Positions 7,924 to 15,684 of a stretch of DNA of 21,493 bases are shown here, one piece after another. The translations under genes were made by a program, and so were the position numbers. The stretch's first letter is position 1. Every line of letters begins with the position of its first letter. Source of the stretch: Rickettsia typhi. Its GTDB lineage: Bacteria; Pseudomonadota; Alphaproteobacteria; Rickettsiales; Deianiraeaceae. The notes under the pieces were generated by a model. It searched no databases and was not told the DNA's origin. It saw nothing but the letters and a program-made list of their open reading frames with translations. The stretch is taken from contig CAMCTP010000008.1 of assembly GCA_945878495.1 (NCBI GenBank), positions 1 to 21,493 on the forward strand, written 5' to 3'.

Positions 7924-7940
7924 GATTAATAATATTAATC
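7924..7940. promoter_or_regulatory. 17-bp palindrome, possible operator
   Basis: GATTAATAATATTAATC is a perfect 7-3-7 inverted repeat immediately after the candidate -10, covering the expected transcription start. This is a classic position for a repressor site. The sequence is all A/T except the end bases, so chance is not excluded. Confidence 0.35.
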
Positions 7941-7947
7941 AATAGTA

Positions 7948-8184
7948 ATGAAAAAAATACAAATTATCCCAGGAATTCTTTCGTCTATATTAATATTATA
8001 CATATCTTTATCATATTATTTTTCCGCAAAATATAACTTTTTCTTGGAGTCAAAATCCCCGCATTATCAAAAAACTACCATTGATATCGAATGTCAAGAT
8101 GCAGAAACAAACTGTATAAATTCAATCAATAAAGCGGTTGCGGAAAATAATGAAATTAATGTCATTTTTAATATACAAAAGTAG
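7948..8184 (+). CDS. Small single-pass membrane protein, unknown
   Basis: A 78-residue ORF that I do not recognise. It starts KKIQIIPG followed by a hydrophobic stretch (about 9-28) that could be an uncleaved anchor or a signal peptide, then a hydrophilic tail with two cysteines (in IECQDAETNC) that could form a disulfide in the periplasm. It is the first gene after the 7895 promoter and lies 45 nt before the NlpC/P60-like gene in the same direction, so it is probably cotranscribed with the envelope genes. Its reality rests on the promoter placement, the credible signal-anchor and the absence of a competing ORF. Confidence 0.55.
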   Translation: MKKIQIIPGILSSILILYISLSYYFSAKYNFFLESKSPHYQKTTIDIECQDAETNCINSINKAVAENNEINVIFNIQK

Positions 8185-8229
8185 CTTCCGCATTCTAGAA
8201 AATACACAATCGCTAGAGAAACTAAATCT

Positions 8230-8712
8230 ATGCAATACAATCTATCGGATATAGCAAAACAATTTATCGACATGACGGTCAGACCAATGGAAAGCTTGAA
8301 ATTAAAATCCGGTTTAAAAATTCAAGATTTTAAAAAAGTTGACTGTATAGGATTTTTGCTTATTGTCTTAGAAAATGCAAATATCAAAAATATCAAATAC
8401 AGTGATTTAATCGAAAAATCTCTGTACAGACCATCGAAAAACTCTGATGTAAATAACTCGATTAGAAAGTTTTTATCCGAAAATACATTATTTCAGGCAA
8501 ATGAAAATATCGAACCAATATCAAACTCAATATTAGTTTTTCTTCTTGAGGGTAGATATTTGCACTTTGGTTTTTGCGATATTGAAAATGAAATTCAATA
8601 TATAATACACGCAAACTCGACAGTAAAAAAAATTACCAGAGAAATCTTTGATGATAATTTAAAAAAATTCTTGATAAATATTATTACAATTAATACTTAT
8701 AATAAAAAGTGA
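8230..8712 (+). CDS. NlpC/P60-like cysteine peptidase (GTA/phage type)
   Basis: A 160-residue protein resembling the NlpC/P60 cell-wall peptidases encoded in alphaproteobacterial gene transfer agent and phage tail clusters. Cys39 in KVDCIGF matches the nucleophile position (DCxGL in relatives), His112 in HFGF the catalytic His, and His127 in IIHAN the third residue. The order, spacing and trailing VKKITREIFDDNL follow that family. Normally it cleaves D-Glu/meso-diaminopimelate bonds in peptidoglycan. There is no signal peptide. No other GTA tail gene is nearby; it sits between a small membrane protein and an LPS transport gene, 7 nt before the latter, which suggests an envelope role. It ends in TGA. 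Confidence 0.7.
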   Translation: MQYNLSDIAKQFIDMTVRPMESLKLKSGLKIQDFKKVDCIGFLLIVLENANIKNIKYSDLIEKSLYRPSKNSDVNNSIRKFLSENTLFQANENIEPISNSILVFLLEGRYLHFGFCDIENEIQYIIHANSTVKKITREIFDDNLKKFLINIITINTYNKK

Positions 8713-8719
8713 AAAATAA

Positions 8720-9817
8720 ATGAGCATTGAAAAAATTAATCACAATATTAATGACTTCGAAAAGAAAAATAAATTATTACTAAAAATTCTCGCTACAGCA
8801 CTAGTTATCGGATCGGTAATATCTTTAATGCCGATATTTCTAAAATATAAAACCAGAATTTTATCGTCAATTATCAAAACCAAAAATCAAAATATTAAAA
8901 TTAACAAAATATCAATCATTAACGACCTGAAGGCGGTAGATATTTCAATGATGCTTTTTAATAAAGAATTTGATATCAGCGTAAAAGCCGAAAACTTAGA
9001 GCCTGAAAAAGAAAGTCAAAATAAATCTATACTCAAAAACATTACATCAAAAGCAATATCCAAAAGTGATAACCGTAAATTCTCGATTGATTCATTGTAC
9101 GGAGTTGTTGCACAAGGAGAGTATATAGAGCTTTATCCGGATCCGATTTTAAAAGATCAAGATGGAAATCTTGCCACATTCAGCACATTCAAAATAGATT
9201 TAAAATCAGGCATTATGTCGGGAAAAAGGATTTTTATCAACGGCTTAAATGATGACTTCTCGTACAATCTAACAGGAGACAATGCTACATATAAATCTGG
9301 GATAATTGAGCTAATCGGATCAATTAAAATCATAACAGAAAACCAAAAAAATCAAGAAAAAACCACAGCAACGTGCAACAAAGTTATCATAGATCTCAAT
9401 ACTAAAAAAGCTCAATTAATAGACAATGTTAACATCGATAATCAACTATACTCAATTCATGGAAATATTGTTCATCTATACTTCTTCGATCATCAAAAGC
9501 ACAGCAATTCAAGCTCCTTGATATCTTCTGATATATCAAAAGCGGAAATTAGAGGAAATGTTCATCTTTACGACAAAACAAGAAAATCAACCGTAAAATC
9601 TGAAAATGCTGATTATGACTCCACGACTGGAAAAATTATATTTACCGAAAAAATCAAAATCAATGAAGCAAATAAACAAATAACTGCCCACAGTGCTGAA
9701 TACAATATAAATAATCAAAAATTCTCCATCAACTCTAAATCGTCTCTTCTTTCGACAAAATCTGATACAAAACAGGATAATGACGGTAAAATTAAAATTG
9801 TTTTTAACAAAGAATGA
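8720..9817 (+). CDS. LptC-like/LptA-like LPS transport protein (apparent fusion)
   Basis: A 365-residue bitopic protein. A membrane helix (about 19-41) is followed by a periplasmic part in two sections. Residues about 55-205 resemble LptC: an SLYGVVAQGEYIEL segment then repeated beta strands. Residues about 210-340 resemble the OstA/LptA beta-jellyroll: ATCNKVIIDLNTKKAQLIDNV, AEIRGNVHLYDKTRKSTVKS, ADYDSTTGKIIF, ITAHSAEYN. LptC anchors to the LptBFG exporter and passes LPS to the periplasmic bridge protein LptA. Both are usually separate genes of about 180 residues, so one 365-residue chain is unusual. There is no lipoprotein box. The stop TGA overlaps the next ATG (ATGA), implying translational coupling. 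A long LptC variant with an extra OstA-like domain is the alternative reading. Confidence 0.75.
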   Translation: MSIEKINHNINDFEKKNKLLLKILATALVIGSVISLMPIFLKYKTRILSSIIKTKNQNIKINKISIINDLKAVDISMMLFNKEFDISVKAENLEPEKESQNKSILKNITSKAISKSDNRKFSIDSLYGVVAQGEYIELYPDPILKDQDGNLATFSTFKIDLKSGIMSGKRIFINGLNDDFSYNLTGDNATYKSGIIELIGSIKIITENQKNQEKTTATCNKVIIDLNTKKAQLIDNVNIDNQLYSIHGNIVHLYFFDHQKHSNSSSLISSDISKAEIRGNVHLYDKTRKSTVKSENADYDSTTGKIIFTEKIKINEANKQITAHSAEYNINNQKFSINSKSSLLSTKSDTKQDNDGKIKIVFNKE

Positions 9818-11010
9818 AGCTTATTTCAAAAGAAAATTTAATGTTCCCATTATTTTCATTAATTGGTTTTGGAATTAACCCATTACCAACATTTGCAATA
9901 CTTCTATTCATTGGTAAATTAATTAAATTCAAGGCCATGCTAAAGGAAATTAAACATGCCGCAAAGTCGATATGGAGTGATAAAAAATATCGCAGCTTCA
10001 TAATAGAATTAACGTCATTGATGGCTATGGCGGTTTTCGTATCACCGAATTCAATTTTCTCGCTAAAAGCATTCTTTTCCATAATAGGAATGTATTTTAC
10101 TTGCATAGTCCTCTTAAAAACCGTATATTTAAACGGTAAAGTTTTGATCGTATTATTCTGCGGGTTTTTTATGGGTCTACTAATACTTAGTGCAATTATG
10201 TTTTTTGAGGTAAGAAATGTCAGTGGTCAGCTTGTTTTCATTTTCGTACCAATATTATATGCAGCATTTCACAGGAGAAATGAAATTTTCAGAGACAAAA
10301 AATTCGCATATCTATCTTTTTTTATCATATTTGCCTTAATTGGAGTTGTGTTGTTTAAAAGCTCATACGGATCGGCAACGACAAAAATATCATATATATT
10401 ATCGCCGATTGTATTCATTTTTTTCTACAATTTTCCCATCAAAATGCTAAAAAAATTCCTAATATTTTCCCTATTTGGAGTTTTTCTCACTATTGCCGCA
10501 GCGGTATATTTCTTAGATTCACAAAAAGTTTTGTCAAAATTTACAAATCTCCCTCTTTCCTTTAAACATAGAATCTGCATTCTTGAATCATCAATGGATT
10601 TAATCAAGAAAAATCCGCTTGATGGAAATGGTTTAAAATCTTCGAGATTTTACGATTCTAGCGAGATTTGCTATCACATAACAGAAAATGATCTCATTGC
10701 GCATGGCTTAAAAAAAGAAGCCGCGGAAGATCTATCAAAAGATTTTTCTTTTTACAAAAAACCATACTACCACCAGCATAATTTTATTATTCAGATTTTA
10801 TTTGAATTTGGTATATTTGGATTAATAGCGTTTATTATCTTCTTGCAACGAGTCATTCGTGATAGTGATTTTTCCAATAAAAAAAATAATGCATTCAATT
10901 TAACCCTAATTTTTGCAATGTTTAATTCTTATATTTTTGCATACAGCTTATGGGAGTTTCATATATTTATATCCTTTGCAATGGCAAAATTAATATCGAA
11001 AACTCGATAA
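9814..11010 (+). CDS. O-antigen ligase/polymerase-like membrane protein
   Basis: A 398-residue polytopic protein with about ten hydrophobic segments. The region about 305-345, HQHNFIIQILFEFGIFGLIAF, is the Wzy_C/O-antigen ligase signature: a histidine-containing periplasmic loop ending in a helix with the characteristic FGxFGL pattern. A loop of about 60 residues before it (KNPLDGNGLKSSRFYD onward) matches the large periplasmic loop of ligases, where GxGxxS-like motifs occur. Family members either ligate polymerised O-antigen to lipid A-core (WaaL) or polymerise it (Wzy); the two cannot be separated here. It overlaps the LptC/LptA-like gene by 4 nt, which suits a role in LPS assembly. Confidence 0.85.
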   Translation: MKLISKENLMFPLFSLIGFGINPLPTFAILLFIGKLIKFKAMLKEIKHAAKSIWSDKKYRSFIIELTSLMAMAVFVSPNSIFSLKAFFSIIGMYFTCIVLLKTVYLNGKVLIVLFCGFFMGLLILSAIMFFEVRNVSGQLVFIFVPILYAAFHRRNEIFRDKKFAYLSFFIIFALIGVVLFKSSYGSATTKISYILSPIVFIFFYNFPIKMLKKFLIFSLFGVFLTIAAAVYFLDSQKVLSKFTNLPLSFKHRICILESSMDLIKKNPLDGNGLKSSRFYDSSEICYHITENDLIAHGLKKEAAEDLSKDFSFYKKPYYHQHNFIIQILFEFGIFGLIAFIIFLQRVIRDSDFSNKKNNAFNLTLIFAMFNSYIFAYSLWEFHIFISFAMAKLISKTR

Positions 11011-11014
11011 AATG

Positions 11015-11422
11015 CTAAAAATTTCCGTCTAGATTGTCAGACAATACTTCACCTGCCAATATATGGCAATGCAAATGAAACACCGTTTGCCCCGAATGTT
11101 TACCACAGTTATAGATCAAACGATATCCACTATCAAACACGCCTAATGCCTTTACGGTATTTATTATTGCATTATTCATAGCAACTTGCTCAATTGATCC
11201 TGCTCTTAAAGCAAAATCATTAAAATCTATATATTGACCTCTAGGAATAACTAGACCATGTACTTTTGCTTTTGGTTCAATTGAACGAAATGAAATACAG
11301 AATTCATCGCTGTAAATTAACTCGCGATTCACATCCCCAGCTAATATTTTAGCAAAGGGATTTGTTGAATCGTAATTGATGTTGCAATTTTTAGCAAAGG
11401 GATTTGTTAAATCGTATTTCAT
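11015..11422 (-). CDS. HIT-family nucleotide-binding protein with duplicated N-terminus
   Basis: From the ATG at 11422 this is 135 residues. The histidine-triad motif is intact: HSGQTVFHLHCHILAGE, with His116, His118 and His120. The upstream strands FCISFRSIEPKAKVHGLVIPR match Hint/HinT enzymes, which hydrolyse nucleoside phosphoramidates and related adenylates. The N-terminus repeats itself: KYDLTNPFAKNCNI is followed by NYDSTNPFAKILAG, the product of a 42-bp tandem duplication. Family members begin with one such NxFAKI segment, so the extra 14 residues are an insertion. A TTG at 11455 would lengthen it further into the pilin gene and is unlikely. The ATG is 7 nt after the pseudopilin stop, with GGA just upstream, so the two are probably cotranscribed. 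Confidence 0.93.
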   Translation of the reverse strand: MKYDLTNPFAKNCNINYDSTNPFAKILAGDVNRELIYSDEFCISFRSIEPKAKVHGLVIPRGQYIDFNDFALRAGSIEQVAMNNAIINTVKALGVFDSGYRLIYNCGKHSGQTVFHLHCHILAGEVLSDNLDGNF

Positions 11423-11432
11423 GTTCCAATTA
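11349..11432. repeat. 42-bp tandem duplication across the HIT gene start
   Basis: Two adjacent 42-bp units, 11349-11390 and 11391-11432, match at 37 of 42 positions by eye. The second unit contains the HIT ATG and the stop codon of the upstream pseudopilin gene. In the first unit the corresponding start is ATC and the corresponding stop is AAA. The period is a multiple of 3, so the HIT frame is preserved. Confidence 0.9.
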
Positions 11433-12722
11433 TATCGCTGATGGAGATCCGGCAAAAATCATAATACAAGAGTCGGAAGCCTCTTTAGTGTTAGATTTTA
11501 TATTATAAACAGCATTATTTAGATCATCAAGAGTATATCCAGATGTTGTCAAAGAGGCTGGATCTGTTCCACCCAAGCTAGATCCATCTGCTTTTTTAAA
11601 GCAATTGTTACCATATTGCCAGTTACCATGGGCAGCCGTAACTCTACCCGCTCCAGATCCAGAATATCTGAATGGCATTCCATTGCTTATTTTTTGATCA
11701 ATAGGCTGAGCAAGATCAGGAGATACACCTCCCATACCTATACCTTTTGCCAACCACGAACTTGGTGCCGTCACTTTTGTGTCATCTGACCCACCAGGCT
11801 TACAAGAACATGTAATAGATATCGTATTTTCTCCAACTCCGAATGGACAAAGACTAGGACAATACGTATAACTTTGTTGCTGAGTCGTACCAAAAACTGA
11901 ACACGTTGATCCATTACAATTAGATCCCTGCCAAGTTAAGGTCCCGGCTCCTATTAATGATATAGGCTTAAGTGGTTGTAAAAGCATTAACAATGGTGCA
12001 TTAGCATAAAATTTAGTCCAATAATCTTTATAGGCATTGAATGCAACAGGAATCATTCTGCTGGTTCTTTCAGCCGCTTCACCAATAATATTTGACGTAA
12101 CACTAGGATAAGATTCTTTTGTCAAGCCCAATCTAGCTCTATATGGATCTGATGCTACGACCTCAAACCACCAAATTAAACTTGGATTGTAATTTGATCT
12201 TGGGAATACGCCATTTTTATAGTATGCAGAAGACATTATCGCGGCAGTAAATCTTTTGTCCATACACAATCCAAATCCTTCTACCGTGAAATCAGCAGCA
12301 TCTTTTCCTATAAAGCCAGACTTTGCAAGCTGTCTAAATACTAGACTTGTTTTATTTAGATTCGACACGCCAGATACAACATTTGCAGATGAATCTAAAT
12401 AAACCGGACTCACTTCTCCATTTGTTCCAAGTGCATTTTGACAATCACCATCAGAAAAGAATTGCTCACCAAGTATAATCGAATTTCTGAATCTATTATC
12501 TTTTGAAAGTATATTACTTGGCACATTTCCAGGCCAGTATCCGATACTCGTTTTAAAATTAACGACAGCCTCGAGATAACCACGGGATTCATTTATTATT
12601 GACATTACAGATGCAGTTTTTTTCAATTTTAAAACAATAAATGATGTCAATACTATTACTGAAATCAAAACCAAAGAAATCACCAAGAGCTCTAGCGACA
12701 TAAACATTCCTTTTTTTTTCAT
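11430..12722 (-). CDS. Long type IV pilin/pseudopilin-like protein
   Basis: A 430-residue protein beginning MKKKGMFMSLELLVISLVLI: a short basic leader, Gly5, then a 21-residue hydrophobic helix with Glu11, in the style of prepilins (class III signal). In canonical prepilins Glu is fifth after the cleaved Gly; here it is sixth, so either cleavage is shifted or the signal is atypical. The ectodomain is large (about 395 residues), rich in Ser, Gly and Asn, with a cysteine cluster (about 275-315, including NCNGSTCS and CPSLCPFG) suggesting several disulfides, far larger than a major pilin. It may be a minor pilin, an adhesin-tip pilin or a surface protein. I do not recognise the ectodomain. It precedes HIT and follows trxB-xseA by 39 nt. 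Confidence 0.7.
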   Translation of the reverse strand: MKKKGMFMSLELLVISLVLISVIVLTSFIVLKLKKTASVMSIINESRGYLEAVVNFKTSIGYWPGNVPSNILSKDNRFRNSIILGEQFFSDGDCQNALGTNGEVSPVYLDSSANVVSGVSNLNKTSLVFRQLAKSGFIGKDAADFTVEGFGLCMDKRFTAAIMSSAYYKNGVFPRSNYNPSLIWWFEVVASDPYRARLGLTKESYPSVTSNIIGEAAERTSRMIPVAFNAYKDYWTKFYANAPLLMLLQPLKPISLIGAGTLTWQGSNCNGSTCSVFGTTQQQSYTYCPSLCPFGVGENTISITCSCKPGGSDDTKVTAPSSWLAKGIGMGGVSPDLAQPIDQKISNGMPFRYSGSGAGRVTAAHGNWQYGNNCFKKADGSSLGGTDPASLTTSGYTLDDLNNAVYNIKSNTKEASDSCIMIFAGSPSAI

Positions 12723-12761
12723 GAGAAAAAATTAATCTAAAACAATTTTAATAATTCTTTT

Positions 12762-14084
12762 TCAATAGTCAATATTTTTTTCAACAATTGCAATAATTTC
12801 ATCATTTAAAAAGTTAATTTTAATACAATCGTTTCTTTTTACATCATTGCGAGAAGTTATAATTTTGTTATTTTTATCCTTAATTACAGCATACCCTTTT
12901 TTCATAATATTTACTGGGTTTTTCGCCTCCATTGAATCCTGAAATGCATTAATTTTATCATCTTTAACGCTGACCTTATTTATCATATTTAAGCATATAG
13001 CCTGCCACATTGACGATATTTTTTTCATCCCATCATCAATCGCAATATTAATTTTAGCGTTAATTTCACTATCCAAAGAATTGATATTATTTAATGAATT
13101 TTCCAAATATAAACTTCTAAGTTTTTTTTGATATTTTAAATCATTTTCAATCAAAAATATCTTGTTTTCTGCATCATGAATACGACTGGAAAAGCTATTT
13201 TGGAATCCTGATAATTGGCTTAAAAATCTTTCTGCAATACCAATTTTTTCTCTAAATAATGATATATTTTTTTTTAATACATTATCAATTGAATCTAAGA
13301 TTTCGCTTTTTAGTGGAAAAATTAAAAATGCAGCATGGGTTGGTGTTGAAGCTCTAAAATCAGCCACCAAATCGCAAATTGTAAAATCACTTTCATGACC
13401 TACGGCTGAAATTATTGGAATTTTACATGCAAAAATTTTTCTCGCCAAAACCTCGTCATTAAACGGCAATAAATCTTCAAAACTACCACCACCCCTTGCT
13501 ATCAAAATAACATCAACATTGGTATTTGCAAAATAATCAATCGCTGCAATTATATCACCAACGCAATTTTGCCCCTGAACGGCTACATTGTAAATTTGCA
13601 GCGATTCTCCAAATCTATCATTCATTTTTGAGCATATATCGTGAATTACAGCACCCTGAAAAGATGTTATTAATCCGACATTTTTTGGAAATTTTGGTAA
13701 TTGTTGCTTTTTATTCTGATCAAATAAACCCTCAATTCTCAACCTTTCTTTACGCTCTTCGATCATCAAAATAATCTTTCCAAGACCATCAATCTTTATT
13801 TTTTGAGCCTGAATTTGATATTGAGAACGATCTGTATAACAGGAAAGTTTGCCATAGACTATAACATCCATGCCGTTTTCAATTTTTATGTTAATAGACT
13901 TTGCTATGAATGATAAGCAAAATACACTTATCATTTCCGAACCCTCTTTTATCGAAAAATACAAATGTCCATTTCCTGATTTTGAGAAATTACTAACCTC
14001 ACCCTTGACCGCAATTTGCGAAAAAGTTTTGGCTAGAGTGCCAGAAATAGCCGATGAAATTTCACCTACAGACCAAATATGCAT
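12762..14084 (-). CDS. xseA: Exodeoxyribonuclease VII large subunit
   Basis: A 440-residue nuclease subunit that with XseB degrades single-stranded DNA to oligonucleotides. The OB-fold single-strand DNA binding domain is at about 1-100 (GEVSNFSKSGNGHLYFSIK). The catalytic domain (about 125-260) carries VGLITSFQGAVIHDI, ARGGGSFEDLLPFNDE and SAVGHESDFTICDLVADFRASTPTHAA, all diagnostic. A long helical region (about 265-385) follows and ends in a KGYAVIKDK segment. The length is normal. The start overlaps the trxB stop by 1 nt, so it is translationally coupled. It ends in TGA, confirming UGA as a stop in this genome. xseB is not in the window. Confidence 0.97.
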   Translation of the reverse strand: MHIWSVGEISSAISGTLAKTFSQIAVKGEVSNFSKSGNGHLYFSIKEGSEMISVFCLSFIAKSINIKIENGMDVIVYGKLSCYTDRSQYQIQAQKIKIDGLGKIILMIEERKERLRIEGLFDQNKKQQLPKFPKNVGLITSFQGAVIHDICSKMNDRFGESLQIYNVAVQGQNCVGDIIAAIDYFANTNVDVILIARGGGSFEDLLPFNDEVLARKIFACKIPIISAVGHESDFTICDLVADFRASTPTHAAFLIFPLKSEILDSIDNVLKKNISLFREKIGIAERFLSQLSGFQNSFSSRIHDAENKIFLIENDLKYQKKLRSLYLENSLNNINSLDSEINAKINIAIDDGMKKISSMWQAICLNMINKVSVKDDKINAFQDSMEAKNPVNIMKKGYAVIKDKNNKIITSRNDVKRNDCIKINFLNDEIIAIVEKNIDY

Positions 14085-15025
14085 TAGTGATTATTTTCTA
14101 AAAATCTTTGTGCATCAAGTGCGGCCATACATCCCGAGCCAGCAGCCGTCACCGCCTGACGATATTTTTTATCCTGCACATCTCCGCATGCAAAAATTCC
14201 TTCAACGTTCGTATTTGTCGATCCTGCCGTTGTAATAACGTATCCCTCAGAATCCATGCCGACTTTTCCATTAAATATATCGGTATTTGGTTTATGACCA
14301 ATTGCAACAAATGCTCCATCAATTTTTAGCTCGATTGATTCATCGCTCTTTGTCGATTTCAATTTCAAGCCAGTCAAGTATTTCAAAGGTTTTTCTACTC
14401 CAACAAATTCCTCAACCGCATAATACCACAGAGGAGCGATTTTTGGATTTGCAAACAATCTATCCTGCATTATTTTTTCCGCTTTTAGCGTATCTCTCCT
14501 GTGTATTAAATAGACCTTACTTGCATGATTTGTTAAATAGATTGCTTCTTCAACAGCAGTATTCCCGCCACCTATAACCGCAACTTCACGATTTTTAAAG
14601 AAAAATCCATCACATGTTGCACAACCAGAAACTCCATGTCCACGGAATTTCTCCTCAGTAGATAGCCCCAACCATTTAGCCGAAGCTCCCGTCGCTATTA
14701 TCACGGTGTCTGCTAGATATTCATCTCCGCTAGAATCAATGCAGAAGAATGGTCTGGATTTTGTATCTATTGAGACTATTTTTTTATCAACTATTTTTGT
14801 TCCAACATTTAAGGCTTGATTGCGCATTTGCTCCATTAGCCAAGGTCCTTGAACCGGATCTGCAAAACCGGGATAATTTTCAACATCCGTGGTAATTGTC
14901 AATTGACCGCCAACCTGTTCTCCAGAAAATAAAATTGGCTCAAGATTTGCTCTTGCGGCATAAATCCCAGCTGTATAACCAGCTGCCCCTGATCCTATAA
15001 TTAAAACTTTTGTTTTGGTTGTCAT
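14084..15025 (-). CDS. trxB: Thioredoxin reductase
   Basis: A 313-residue FAD enzyme that passes electrons from NADPH to thioredoxin in the cytoplasm. The FAD-binding GSGAAG is at 11-16, the redox-active pair Cys135 and Cys138 lies in SGCATCDG, the NADPH-binding IGGGNTAVEEA at about 151-161, and the C-terminal FAD motif GIFACGDVQDKKYRQA is present. The length is normal. It is the first gene of trxB-xseA. A GAGA 9 nt before the ATG is one of the few plausible Shine-Dalgarno sites in the window. Its promoter has a perfect TTGACA and a palindromic spacer, so regulated expression is likely. Confidence 0.97.
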   Translation of the reverse strand: MTTKTKVLIIGSGAAGYTAGIYAARANLEPILFSGEQVGGQLTITTDVENYPGFADPVQGPWLMEQMRNQALNVGTKIVDKKIVSIDTKSRPFFCIDSSGDEYLADTVIIATGASAKWLGLSTEEKFRGHGVSGCATCDGFFFKNREVAVIGGGNTAVEEAIYLTNHASKVYLIHRRDTLKAEKIMQDRLFANPKIAPLWYYAVEEFVGVEKPLKYLTGLKLKSTKSDESIELKIDGAFVAIGHKPNTDIFNGKVGMDSEGYVITTAGSTNTNVEGIFACGDVQDKKYRQAVTAAGSGCMAALDAQRFLENNH

Positions 15026-15045
15026 GTTATCTCAATATTTCTAGA

Positions 15046-15073
15046 ATTATGAATCTATATTTTAGATTGTCAA
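15046..15073 (-). promoter_or_regulatory. trxB promoter
   Basis: On the minus strand, TTGACA (15068-15073) is 16 nt upstream of CATAAT (15046-15051). Transcription would begin near 15039, giving a 14-nt leader with a GAGA element before the trxB ATG at 15025. Confidence 0.55.
15052..15068. promoter_or_regulatory. 17-bp palindrome in the trxB promoter spacer
   Basis: AATCTATATTTTAGATT is a 6-5-6 perfect inverted repeat filling the spacer between the -35 and -10 elements. A dimeric regulator bound there would block or modulate RNA polymerase. The identity of any regulator is unknown. Confidence 0.4.
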
Positions 15074-15078
15074 GTGGT

Positions 15079-15675
15079 TTATGATTTTTGAGCTAAACAT
15101 GTTTTTACATACTCAAAAAGCTTGCCTATCCCGAGATCGTCTTTTGCTGATGTCGATAACAGCCTTTGTTCATCATTTGCATATTTGATGTATTTTAGTT
15201 TTAATGACCTAAGGTTATTTCGATCATTATTTTCAATATCAACAAATTCTTTGTGGTTTAATTTATCAAGTTTTGTATATATCAAGGTATATGGAGTTTT
15301 GTGAAATTCGATAAAATCAATCATCTCCCAGTCACTTTCCATCAAACCTCTTCTTGAGTCAATTAAGACAAAACACATTTTTAAGGGTAGTCTATATTCC
15401 AAATATTCCGCTCCTAACTCACCCCATTGTTCATTCATATTACCCTTGGCAAAACCATACCCCGGTGAGTCAACAATTGTATATTTTTGAAATGAATAGA
15501 AATTCAAACTTACTGTTTTTCCCGGTGTTTTTGACACAAAAGCGTTACACTCAAACAAGGCGTTTATCAGGCTTGATTTTCCTGCGTTTGATCTGCCAAA
15601 AAAACAAATCTCTCCCCTACTTGGTACCTTCTCGATTTCTCGGTAATTATTTGAGCTTTGTATAAATTTTACCAT
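15079..15675 (-). CDS. engB: Ribosome biogenesis GTPase EngB/YsxC/YihA
   Basis: A 198-residue TRAFAC GTPase needed for 50S subunit assembly. The G1 loop GRSNAGKSS is at 27-35, the switch region KTPGKTVSLNFY at 49-60, the G3 motif VDSPGYGFAKG at about 68-78, and the G4-like YTKLDKLN in the C-terminal half; STSAKDDLG is the G5 region. The length is typical. It begins 9 nt after the pccA stop, so the two are probably cotranscribed. No Shine-Dalgarno sequence precedes the ATG. Confidence 0.97.
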   Translation of the reverse strand: MVKFIQSSNNYREIEKVPSRGEICFFGRSNAGKSSLINALFECNAFVSKTPGKTVSLNFYSFQKYTIVDSPGYGFAKGNMNEQWGELGAEYLEYRLPLKMCFVLIDSRRGLMESDWEMIDFIEFHKTPYTLIYTKLDKLNHKEFVDIENNDRNNLRSLKLKYIKYANDEQRLLSTSAKDDLGIGKLFEYVKTCLAQKS

Positions 15676-15684
15676 TATTCAATA

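Noticed and set aside
9804..10106. 100-codon minus-strand ORF across the LptC/O-antigen ligase junction
   Set aside because: It is antisense to the N-terminus of a well-supported membrane protein, with no family resemblance.
11033..11045. Perfect 13-bp palindrome ATTGTCAGACAAT
   Set aside because: It lies in the 3' coding part of the HIT gene, its 1-nt centre cannot form a hairpin, and no T run follows. Probably chance from coding sequence.
13870..14235. 121-codon plus-strand ORF spanning the trxB-xseA junction
   Set aside because: Antisense to conserved parts of both XseA and TrxB; a shadow frame.
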